Positions 10,843 through 19,882 of a stretch of DNA of 64,000 nt are shown here, piece by piece (the stretch's first letter is position 1; each line of letters begins with the position of its first letter). Below the pieces are notes generated by a model that saw nothing but the letters and a program-made list of their open reading frames with translations, made no database searches and was not told the DNA's origin. Position numbers and translations under genes: made by a program. Source of the DNA: Coniella vitis (Eukaryota > Ascomycota > Sordariomycetes > Diaporthales > Schizoparmaceae); the NCBI GenBank assembly GCA_011317545.1, contig WUJK01000007.1, positions 248,001 through 312,000 of the forward strand. Direction: 5' to 3'.

Positions 10843-12938
10843 TTATATCTGGTCTGGGCTGGGTGGTGTGGCCAAACGAACGTTCTGCACTGAGCCCTGG
10901 AACACTAGCTTTCCAGTCCGGTGAGAAAAGTTGTTGAGAGCCATTGCAAGCAGTCCCCGATCACCAAGGTAGCCCAATCCAATCACCAAGGTAGCCCAAT
11001 CTGTAAGGTAACCCAGTCTTGTTTCTGATAGGGTTAGTTTCGGGTGGAAGGCCAGATGTCCGATTCGCCTGGAGCTATTGTCGCCCGCTGTCTTGCATTC
11101 CTCGAGTATTTTCTTGTTATACTCGGCCACAGGCTCCAGCAGTGGGGCGCCTGGATTCCAGTGCCGGATTCAAGGAGTACCATTCGGCCCATCTCTTCTC
11201 CTTGAGTTGCAACTCATTGACTCCATCGTCGAGATCCTCCTGTCTTTGACGCAATTTGTGCATACAATCTTCGAACGTTGCATCGCTTGCCTGCACATGC
11301 ATTTGTTTGGGGCCTGAGACTTCCGAAAACTTGTACGACTCGTGTGGGGCACGGCCGTTCGATACGACATGTCGGCATGTCAGACCGTAGACATTTGTGG
11401 ATGAGTCGCCAAGTCTCAGATGGAACCCAAGTGTTCTTCTTTGGTCTCTTGTCCTAAATCGTAGGCAAGAGGGTAACCGAGACTAGATAACAACAGCGAG
11501 GCGCTTGCATTCGTCAACTGTCGGTCGGGATCCTTCCAAGCTGCAGAGTCGATACTCTGCTCCAAACTTGTTGATGCCGCGAGCTCCGCATACTCAAGCT
11601 CGCAAATCTCGACATGGACAATGTGGACTGGCATTCTGCCGCCCTTTCAAGCAATGCAGGGCGATGGCGACGCCAGTCTCCCATTACGGATTTCTGTCAT
11701 GCTCGCTTGCGTTGTACAATGCCCATGAGGCACTCTGCGCCGTAATATAGAGAGCGTCGTTTTTTGATCGCATCGCATCCATCTGTTGAGTATTGACCTG
11801 GTGCCAAAGTTTGACTCAAATCTAATGCGTTCCTCTCGTTTCATCATTGCATAGTCTGTGAGCGCCTCCGGCTGCCTCACGCCCGTTGTCCGCGTCCGTC
11901 GAGTCCCCGCGCGGACTCGATGTGTCTTGCCAGAACGTATCATGCAGAAACCGCCTCCACGCGCGGTCGGTCTTGCTTCTCATTTTCCGGGACAGTCGGC
12001 GGGCCCGGCGGCGCATAGGGATAGGCCAGCGCATCCTCGTTTCGCTTCTCACTGACTCTTCCTTGTGCCAGGTTGTCATCAGCGTCCGGTGAGAGTAATT
12101 GGCCAATGGTTGAATGCGTGCACTCTCTCTCTCTGGATGGATCGATATGTCGTAATTGTCGCTACTGCAATCAGCAGGACAGCGGGAAACGTAGACGTCG
12201 CTCGTTCTCGAAACCGATCTTGATTAGGACCAAGAAGTTCCAGGGACATGTATCCAAGATTTGAACATTTTCAAGAGCCAAATCTTTGTTCCATTTCTCG
12301 GTAAGCTCATCGTCTTCTTGGATGGATGAGTATTGCTTTCTGATAGGGCCTCAGCAATATGACAACTCGTTCTGCGGTGTTGACAACCGGTACGTGCTGG
12401 ATCTGGCTAGGAGCCGGAGTTTGCCAGTGCGCCCGTAGTAGTATTCTGTTGGCTTCTTCGCAGATGGCTGGTAGGGCTCCATTTCGCCGAACGATGCGAT
12501 TGATACCCGTAGGCACCTGCAGTAAGTGCCTGATACGCTTTCGCCGGGGTGGAACCAGGCGCCTTGAAAGACGCCAAAAAGACAATTTGGCGTTCGCTGA
12601 CTCTTCGCGGGTGAGGAAATGCGTAGTCCTACCAAGGAGATTGTGCCCAGCGTCTCGAGCCCCAAAACCCTTGTATATACCGAGCAATCCATACTTGGTT
12701 TTCTGCGTCTTGATTTGAATCAGGCCTCACTGCGTGCATCCTTTCGCGCCGTCGATATGATCGAGACCCACTCCCCAGTTGACAGAGCTCTGAAAGAGGG
12801 ACTTTCTCTCCAAAATTCCCAAATTAGAGAGGAGGGCCTTTTTTTTTTCCCCCATAGTTTCCAAAACCTGAATCGCCCAAGTATCCCACACAACATTGCA
12901 CTCTTTTGACGTATGCCGTCCCCACATCTCCGCCGCAT
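10843..12938 (-). pseudogene. Degenerate minus-strand coding-like region
   Basis: Between the ankyrin gene and the tandem array there is no intact gene, but the minus strand holds a series of short open frames in changing phases (about 12938-12720, 12692-12307, 12106-11647, 11634-11416, 11302-10843). They read like real protein: NELQLKEKRWAEWYSLNPAL shifts frame at about 11118-11130 into LLEPVAEYNKKILEECKTAG, and RRARRLSRKMRSKTDRAWRR lies further upstream. Stops and frame changes have no convincing splice sites. Two direct copies of about 22 bp (AAGGTAGCCCAATC core) lie at 10960-11002. I read this as remains of one or more decayed genes, but the family is not recognised and an unusual multi-exon gene is not excluded. 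Confidence 0.3.
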
Positions 12939-13044
12939 GAATCGTTAAGGAATCGTTTCTGGCTCAAAAATAAGTCGGCACCACGCCAAAAATCACAAAA
13001 ATTGTACCCTGGCAAGCCAGTGTACGTTAAATCGCATGGACACA

Positions 13045-13061
13045 TAGGGAATCGAACCCTA
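13045..13061 (-). other. tRNA T-arm-like hairpin
   Basis: The minus strand reads TAGGGTTCGATTCCCTA: a perfect 5-bp stem with a TTCGATT loop, which is exactly a tRNA T-arm with pol III B-box. Upstream of it (toward 13110) a possible but imperfect acceptor strand GGACCCG pairs with TGTGTCC after the hairpin. The total length would be only about 66 nt and no D-arm or anticodon arm folds, so this is not a functional tRNA. It may be a tRNA fragment or a SINE relic, or chance. Confidence 0.35.
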
Positions 13062-13101
13062 GACCTTTAAACTTACCCTGGGTTCAATTTTCTCAGCGGG
13101 T

Positions 13102-13315
13102 CCACTGCCATTCTCAAACCGAATCTCGGCCGCTGCCATTCTGAAACCGAACCTCGGCCGCTGCTATTCTCAAACCGAATCTCGGCCGCTGCCATTCTCA
13201 AACCGAATCTCGGCCGCTGCCATTCTGAAACCGAACCTCGGCCGCTGCCATTCTGAAACCGAATCTCGGCCGCTGCCATTCTCAAACCGAATCTCGGCCG
13301 CTGCCATTCTGAAAC
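13102..13315. repeat. 28-bp tandem array, 7 full units plus a partial
   Basis: Seven complete 28-bp units follow one another without spacers from 13102 to 13297, then 18 bp of an eighth. Each full unit ends in the interrupted palindrome CCGA-N3-TCGG. Sequence variation among units falls mainly at two positions outside the arms (TCTCAAA or TCTGAAA) and in the 3-base centre (ATC or ACC), while the palindrome arms are kept in all seven. The unit length is not a multiple of three, so it does not encode a peptide repeat. Confidence 0.95.
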
Positions 13316-13319
13316 TATA

Positions 13320-13396
13320 GGGCGTAAACCGAGAAATCGCATTAGGGAGGAAAAAGTATGGGGCTTAACTGAGAAATCGCATTAGGAGGAAAAAGC
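13320..13396. repeat. Two tandem copies of a ~40-bp sequence
   Basis: The string GAGAAATCGCATTAGG with GGAGGAAAAAG following occurs twice in tandem directly after the 28-bp array (copies beginning about 13320 and 13360), diverged at a few bases and by one small deletion. It links the first and second palindrome arrays. Confidence 0.85.
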
Positions 13397-13479
13397 TATC
13401 TGACTATAGCAGGCCCACAGGCCTTGGGCTAACTATTGTGTGTGTGCTGGTGCACGGGCTACACCCTGGCCCACAGAAA

Positions 13480-13556
13480 CCGAATCTCGGCTACTGCCAT
13501 TCTACCGAATCTCGGCCACTGCTATTCTACCGAATCTCGGCCGCTGCCGTTCTTGG
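13480..13556. repeat. 25-bp tandem array carrying the same palindrome
   Basis: Three more copies of CCGA-ATC-TCGG occur at 13480, 13505 and 13530, spaced exactly 25 bp. The units are clearly the same family as the 28-bp array but lack three bases between the repeat body and the palindrome. Including the first array there are ten palindromes within 440 bp. Confidence 0.92.
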
Positions 13557-13816
13557 ATAGAACAGCATACTAAGCCCCTATTACATAATATATAGTACAC
13601 ATTCTGGGCCAAGTAACCATGCATTATACTGGGCCGCGTACGTATTTCTAGTTCTATAGAAAGAGCGTAAACAGTGTTTATGGAAAGAGCGTATTAGGAC
13701 GAGTATAAACCCCCCCCCTTATGGGCTTTTCGTTATCTTTTCTCCCCTTCGGCTATTCTAATCAGCACTCTAATACCACCCTACCAGATTATGATACCTA
13801 CTACCATCAAGTTACC

Positions 13817-15407
13817 CTACTCGTCGTCCGTGTCGTCAAGCCTAAGGATCGAGTACCCCTTGCGGCGTGAAGTGGAAGTACGCTGGCGCTTGGGCGTGGT
13901 CTCCTGCGAATTCTCAGCGGCCGACTGAGAACGAGCATTCTTATGGCCTAGCTGCATGGATTCGAGGTCGCTCGAGAGTTCGTAGTCAACCTCAGCGGCA
14001 CCTTTTCCTTTACCCCTGTCGTTGTTGTTGTCGTCGTTGGACTTGGCCTTGGACTGCTGCTTGCTGCTGCTGCTGCTGCCGCCCTGCTGTTGACCATCGA
14101 CCTCACGCAAAACAGGCAGAGGCGACGAGATTAAACGGCCGCCGCTACCAAATTCCTCAAGGATAGTGCCCTGTGAGGCCGATTGTTCCGTCTGTACCAT
14201 CTTGCCCTTGCCCTTATCCTGCTTCGCGGCACCAGCCTTCTGCCTTTCCCTCTTCTTGCTGCAGAGCTCATGGTAGATGCTGATCTGCTTGCTATCGCTG
14301 ATATGGATGAGATGCTGCCTGAGCTCGCTCTCGTGCCAATCCTCGCCCAATTCATCGGGCAAGCCACGCTGCTGGAGCATCTCGAAAAACAGGGCGGCAT
14401 GCTTTTTCAATCCCTCGCATTTCGATGCAAAGGGTTTGTGTTTCTCGTGGCCGTTCTTTCCCTCGATCCAGTCGTCGAAATGCTTCTGAATCAGGCCAAC
14501 GTTCTCCGTGACACTCATAAGTGCTAATTCGATGCGCGATTGTTCCTGCGATTCGGTTACGTCCTTAAGCTCTTCGTCCTCTTCTTGCTGGTGCTCTTGC
14601 TCAGACTCGTTGCCCGCCTGGCTTACGCTGGTGCGTTGCGAACTTTGCGAGCTAAGCGAGCCGCGACGGCTTGTTTCGCCCGACAACGGACGTGCCCTAA
14701 GCATATTCTTGATTCTAAGCAAAGGAGAGGGGCGGAAATATAGAAGTTAGCAACTCGTGCCCTAGAGAGTCTGGGTTCCTATTTCCCTCTTTGTTATGCG
14801 CTTACGTCTTTATTTCTCCGGCCATCTCGTTAAGAATTCTGGTATGCTGATTCAGCTGGGTCGCTAATACGTCGAGGTTATTGAGAATAATCGTCTGTTA
14901 TTACGTAGCATCGTTTCATTGTTAATTCTTGGGTTGGAAGCTGTTAAAGAGAACGAGCATAGTGAACGTGGAAAAATAAAAAAAAGAAAGGGTATAGCCC
15001 AAGTGAAACCGAGGAGCTTAAGCCCGTTATTGAAAACTACCGAGCTAGCATAGCGACTAGGCCAGGCAATATCTGTATCCAAGGTCTATCTGGCACGTTG
15101 CTTTGCCAGGCGATAACAACTGCGGCATACCTATCCTATGGCTACGCGCTGCGAAACAGTACGACGCTCGGTATCAAAATGCCCCACCATTATAACAACA
15201 ACGACGATAACAACGACGATAACGAAGAAGAAGGAGAAGAAGAAGAAGAAGAGGAGGAGGAGGAGGAGGAGGAGGAGGAGGAGGAGGAGGAGGAAGTAGG
15301 CATATTCTTACGTCGGTGGGAGAGAGCAGGTCGGCATTCTTGATTGCTAGCCAGTTACGTATTCGTGTGATTTCCTGTGAGGGGTTAGGAATACGAGGAG
15401 GCGCCAT
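13817..15407 (-). CDS. 360-aa partner protein of the recombinase, function unknown
   Basis: Three exons: 15312-15407, 14806-14894 and 13817-14714. Introns are 14895-15311 (417 bp, contains a GAA/GAG microsatellite) and 14715-14805. The joined frame is open throughout and the junction sequences are good (GTAAGA, AACAG, GTAAGC, CTTAG). The N-terminus (MAPPRIPNPSQEITRIRNWL) is followed, across the first junction, by a hydrophobic-heptad segment NNLDVLATQLNQHTRILNEM likely to form a coiled coil. A central helical, charged region (about residues 115-200) precedes a low-complexity C-terminal third rich in Ser, Gln, Asn and Lys, with a basic patch (PKRQRTSTSRRKG) that could be a nuclear localisation signal. 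No enzyme motif is visible. Its place, head-to-head with the recombinase, suggests a structural or DNA-binding accessory role; this is inference. Confidence 0.7.
15226..15296. repeat. GAA/GAG microsatellite in intron 1 of the partner gene
   Basis: Continuous purine-rich trinucleotide tract on the plus strand (CTT/CTC on the coding strand), starting just inside the donor of the 417-bp intron. A pyrimidine tract on the coding strand could influence splicing. Confidence 0.95.
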
Positions 15408-16109
15408 CTTGGTTGCTTTTTGTTGTTGTTAGGGTGGTGGCGGTGGTGATTTAATGAGTGGTAAAAAGGTTGGTGGATGAAGAACTAAGGGAGGAGAGGA
15501 AATATTGCAGTATTTAGGGGTTCAACCTGTGAAAAGTAGGTGGCCGGGGCAGGCAGGATTTATAGCTAAAGGGGTTGTGCGAATATTAACGCGTCTTTGC
15601 GCGTTTTCTGCTTGTAGTTATTGCTGAAAGGCGGGATATATGGAAGAAATACTATGGCGCCGCCTTTATCCTCTTGCTGATAACAGACAGCAGAGCAGAC
15701 AGCAGCAGGCTATATGCTGTGAAGTTTCATACTATAGCTGCTCAGTATCCTTTTCTTCTCCTTGCCTTTCTTTCAAGCTCAGCGAAAGGATCTAGACGCG
15801 GACTGCAGAGAGGCCTGTTACAGTAAACTGTTTGATTCCCCTTTTCAAACAGAGGCAGCAGAGCAGATAACAGCCCCCTCCCCCCCTTCTACGCGTCTCC
15901 TTACTGCCCGTCCTTTCGCTTGTTCATCTCTTTCTGCCCCTTCTTCCGTATTGGCAATATCTTGCCTTTAAATCGTATCATCATTCCACCACCTCACCCG
16001 CCCTACGTCGAACAATACTTTAATTCATTCTCATTCTCAAACCGACTACGCCGCCCACTCCTCTGGCAACTGAACACACGCTCGCACCGAGCATTGGTGC
16101 TGAGATAGG

Positions 16110-19100
16110 ATGGATTTCGAACGCCTCGCAAGTCAGCTGGGCACGGTGATTGTCCGTAGGGAAAGGGAGTCGGCGCGCGCCCAGCTCGCACGGCTGACCC
16201 ATCTCGACATGGACGCTCCAGAGGTTCAGGCGTTCTACAGGGACATGGAAGCGGCCAGAGAAGAGGAAGAGCAAGTCAGGGGTTTCAGATGGCACGGTAC
16301 GTATGATTTCCCTGCCTTTTGCTTTCCCTCGACCACCCGCTATGCTTCGGCTCCCTGTAATACATTTGGCCTACCTGATGGCTGATTGTCCGCTGTTGGG
16401 CTGTGCAACAGTGCTCAAAACCCAGCATTTTCAGGACAGAGTCCTCGGCGAATACCGCAACTGGGTCAGTTTGGTGTATCATAGCGAGCTCGAAGAGTTC
16501 ACAGGCGACCAAGATACGTACACGCAGATGCTGGATACTTTCGGCTTTCCTCCTACGACAAACGCAGACAATAAAGACTGGGAGGCACTTGCGACAAATC
16601 TCAGGCTGTTTATGTTGTACCAGATGCCGCGTTCCACTCCAGCATCTCTCGACGCAGAATCGATCAGCTATAACCACATGCTCCGATACCGATTCGCCCT
16701 CCAGTTCTGGGCTAGGCGAGTCTACGTCGTCGACCGCAAACAACAACCACCGCCTCATTGGATGCTGCATAATACTCTAACCGAGGCCCTTCGCTACCTC
16801 TCTGTTAAGCTTAACATCAAATACGGCCGCCAAAGCCTGAGCCCTAAATCCCATCTGGGTTTCTTTGAAATTATGCAGCTGATTGATATGGACTTGCGAG
16901 GCACTCCTAGTGTTGCCCTGGCCGAGAGCCATCATCTGGCTTGGCTGCTGGCACGCTGCTGTACAATCCGCCCCAGCTCGATTGGAACGCCCACGGCGAA
17001 ATTCATAGACCCTGAGCAGCCTATACCTTACCTCTGTTTTGGCGATTTCGAAGTTACGAGGTCGATCGTCACCCCTGGCCAGTTTGACATCGATCTTACT
17101 ATTCGCAATACCAAACAAGACCAGGCCAAGGCTGCAGGGAGTACCGGCCAGCACCGAAAGACCGTACGGTATAGGATCAAGTCGGCGCAGCAACCAGAGA
17201 ACATAATGTTCTCTGTGCCCCATCGCTTCTTGGTCCTAGCGCTACGCCGCGGCGCCCTACGAGACTACACCACGATTGAAGAACTCTTCCAGGATAATCG
17301 ACACAAGATTGCTATCCACGAAAGCTTTGAGACGAAGCCGGTTGTCGTAGCGGGAACGCACCGAGGCTTGCACGCGCGTTTTGATGTACCCGCGACTGCC
17401 GAAGCTCTGTCAGCATATCTAAAGCTACGGGGCCAGCGGATGGGTTATAGACTAGATGTGACGTTTTACTCTATTCGACGTCGAGCAGGTATTTACAGCC
17501 CTCCCATTCCCTTCCCTTCCCTTCCCTTCCCTTCCCTTCCCATTCCCTTCCCTTCCCTTCCCTTCCCATTCCCTTCCCTTCCCTTCCCTTCCCATCCCAT
17601 TCCCATTCCCATTTCCTTCACCTCTCTCGGGCACAGAATATACTATCTGTTTTATCTCTTCCTTAGCCTAATCAAATACTAGGAACGGATTTTGCTCGTG
17701 TTCTGGGCCACGATCTGGCACGCCAAATTATGTGCCACGATGCGAAATCTCGTGTCATGGAGGCTAGCTATCTGGACTCATTGGTAACGGCTGATGTCTC
17801 AGCCGTTGGTCTCGAGGAGGATCCTGGTGCGCGCAGGGATGAAATGGTTGCAGAGAGCTCGAATCTCGCGTTGACGCGTCTTAAGCCGGAGGAACTGTAA
17901 GTGAAATATATTCTCCTAACCCGTCTAAACATACCCTTTCCTTGATTTCTTGCGTCTCGCGCGTTGTATACTTGTTAATACCTCAGGGGCATTATAGCGC
18001 AAGGACCCACGGTAAAGAATTCAACGCCGTATTTCAAACGGCCCTCCTCCAAGACCCTGTCTTTGAGCAATGCAAGACGGACAGTGAGCGCAAGAATAGA
18101 CGGCGTGTCCTGAAGCGACGCGTTATGCGCTACGTTACGCGAGCATTGCATGAGAATTCTCAATTAACAGTGGAGGAAGTGCGTCAGCGCTTGCAGGATT
18201 TTGTCGAGAAAGCCACCGAGTTCAATAAGGCGCTTATCCAAAAGATCCTAGACGACGACAATACTGACGATGAAGGGCCCTTTTTGGAAGAAGACGATGG
18301 AGGGCTCTTTGTAGAACAAGACGATGAAGAAGATGAACCAGAGGCAGACCTAGACGAGGACGTTCCAGATAATGCCCTTATCGAGATTCTCGAGGAAGAG
18401 CCCGCTAGCGACGTTTTTTCGAACTATGCCTCTTTCCTCAATGAGAGAGAATATCAACAGGCTGCTAAGATGATGATGCATCTGCTAATGGAGATCGACT
18501 ATAATACTAAGCTCTCTTCCGGGGTTCGAGCCCAGTGCCCTCTCTGTCTAGACGACGATTCTATGACCGATGAAGCCGACAACAAGCTCCGTTATTATGA
18601 ACAATCCAAACTCGAGCGACATATACTCTCCGCGATACACTCGCCGTTCCAGAGGCTCTACCGAGAATGGAGAAATGAGAGGCAGCAGCGCCCGGATCAA
18701 TCGATTATCTGCGAATTTTGTCGTAACATTATTCCACAGGACCAGACGCTCAAGATATACAGTCAGGTACAGCACCTAACCCGTCATATTGAACGGTCAA
18801 CAGAGACCAAGATACAAGGCATGCATTGGTCAACAGAAGCACTCGCCCAGCAGCACCACGAGCTTAAGGTGGCTGTAGGCTGGTACGACGCCGACTTTAA
18901 GGGTGACGAGGCTACAAGGGAGCATCAGGCACGAAGGACGGCAGAAAGTCGTACGCGGCGGCGAAAGGAAACGCGACGATACACCTTTACAGACGACAAG
19001 GAGCTATACGTAGCCATACAAGTGCCAGGATCAGAGGCTATTGTTCAGGGCTCATTCACTGACCTTGGTCAGGCTCGTCGCTTTGAAGCAATACTTGAGC

Positions 19101-19318
19101 CACGTCCTTTTCCCGTGCTCCCCGATTCCGGTGCTTATATAAGAGCTCGTCACCAAGGGATAGTAGCCTTTGGCAATGCAAGCGACTCTGTAACGCGTCC
19201 GCTTAAGGTCTCGGCAGCGTATACGGCATTGATAGAGAAGGTTATTATGCCTGGACAGGATTCATCCGACGAGAAGGATCTGCTTAGCTACAAGATACGC
19301 AATAGGGAGACTTCGTGA
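16110..19318 (+). CDS. DUF3435-type tyrosine recombinase (Starship-captain/crypton-like), 932 aa
   Basis: Four exons join in frame: 16110-16296, 16412-17488, 17683-17896, 17998-19318. The recombinase fold is supported by the tyrosine-recombinase signature: R249 in CCTIRPSSIG, Y415-S-I-R418 in FYSIRRRAG (an HxxR box with Tyr for His), H440 in IMCHDAKS and the candidate nucleophile Y451 in MEASYLD. The spacings R418-H440 (22) and H440-Y451 (11) fit bacterial and phage enzymes. Both the RRRAG-TDF and EEL-ART splice joins fall at or next to the active site and restore these motifs. The C-terminal half has an acidic linker and two zinc-finger-like segments (CPLC about residue 673 with HILSAIH; CEFC about 731 with LTRH and a later His), as in DNA-binding domains of such elements. 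DUF3435 assignment is from motif pattern memory, not a search. All exons are open, so the gene may be active. Confidence 0.8.
17505..17605. repeat. CCCTT pentanucleotide microsatellite in recombinase intron 2
   Basis: About 100 bp of near-perfect CCCTT units (with CCCATT variants) occupy the middle of the 194-bp intron 17489-17682. The tract is pyrimidine-only on the coding strand and lies upstream of the branch-site region and the ACTAG acceptor. If the intron is retained, translation continues through it as Pro/Phe/Ser repeats and ends at the TAG at 17680-17682, removing H440, Y451 and the zinc fingers. Confidence 0.95.
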
Positions 19319-19882
19319 TGGATTTGCCTTTCTTCAACACTGGATGAGTTTGGGGTGTTATACGTAGCATAATTGAAAAGCTCGGTGCTAAGGGAGTGTT
19401 ATACCACTAAACCATGCGCCCTATTTGTTGAAGTCCTATGTTAACCTATCCCTTACATAGTTTCAACCATACAGAGCCAAGCTGGGACAGAACGTCAATA
19501 AATAGGTCGTATGGCGCATGCAGAGGCGAAGCGGTAGGTCGGGAATCACTTGTGCGGCATCAGGTTGCGGGCGACATATCGACACGAAAGATAATGCATC
19601 TGAGACTCAGTCAATTGGCGATGCACACTACATGAGTGAATTATTGGCCAAAAGTTACTGGTGTGGTTGATTGCTGCTGGCTTTGCCACCCGGTGTGGCA
19701 CCTGTGCTGCCAAGGTTTTAACGTGCTTCTTTGGTGTATGCCGAAGCCGGATGAGAAGAGCTGAGGGAAACCGGAACGTCGGGAAAGCGCAGTGCAACAA
19801 TATCTCCAAAGTCTGAGTCTAAGCAAGGGTACCGAATCAACAGAAGAAAATCGACTTTCAGAGACTCACCTCGCATATACCA
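19319..19882. other. Intergenic region between recombinase and fumarylacetoacetase
   Basis: Convergent 3' regions. Two direct copies of a GTGTTATAC word lie about 50 bp apart (about 19355 and 19396), just after the recombinase stop. No ORF or RNA gene is supported. Confidence 0.5.

Larger units (their letters stand above)
13102..19318 (+). mobile_element. Candidate tyrosine-recombinase element (crypton/Starship-like), ends undefined
   Basis: The block contains the palindrome arrays, a minus-strand low-complexity/coiled-coil protein gene (13817-15407) and a divergent DUF3435-type tyrosine recombinase gene (16110-19318) with 702 bp between their starts. The flanking genes (ankyrin protein, fumarylacetoacetase) are ordinary chromosomal genes, and the recombinase block has lower GC and different codon use from them. 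In the family, such recombinases are the mobilising enzymes of fungal Starships and crypton-like elements. I could not find terminal inverted repeats or a convincing target-site duplication; the boundaries given are simply the outermost structures seen. It may equally be a solitary recombinase remnant. Confidence 0.45.

Noticed and set aside
13102..13556. Direct repeats of regular length resembling a CRISPR array
   Set aside because: The units are contiguous with no unique spacers, and this is a eukaryotic genome; it is a plain tandem repeat.
13070..19460. TTAC words at about 13072 and 19453 as possible Starship-type insertion ends
   Set aside because: Four-base matches are expected by chance, and no longer direct or inverted repeat accompanies them.
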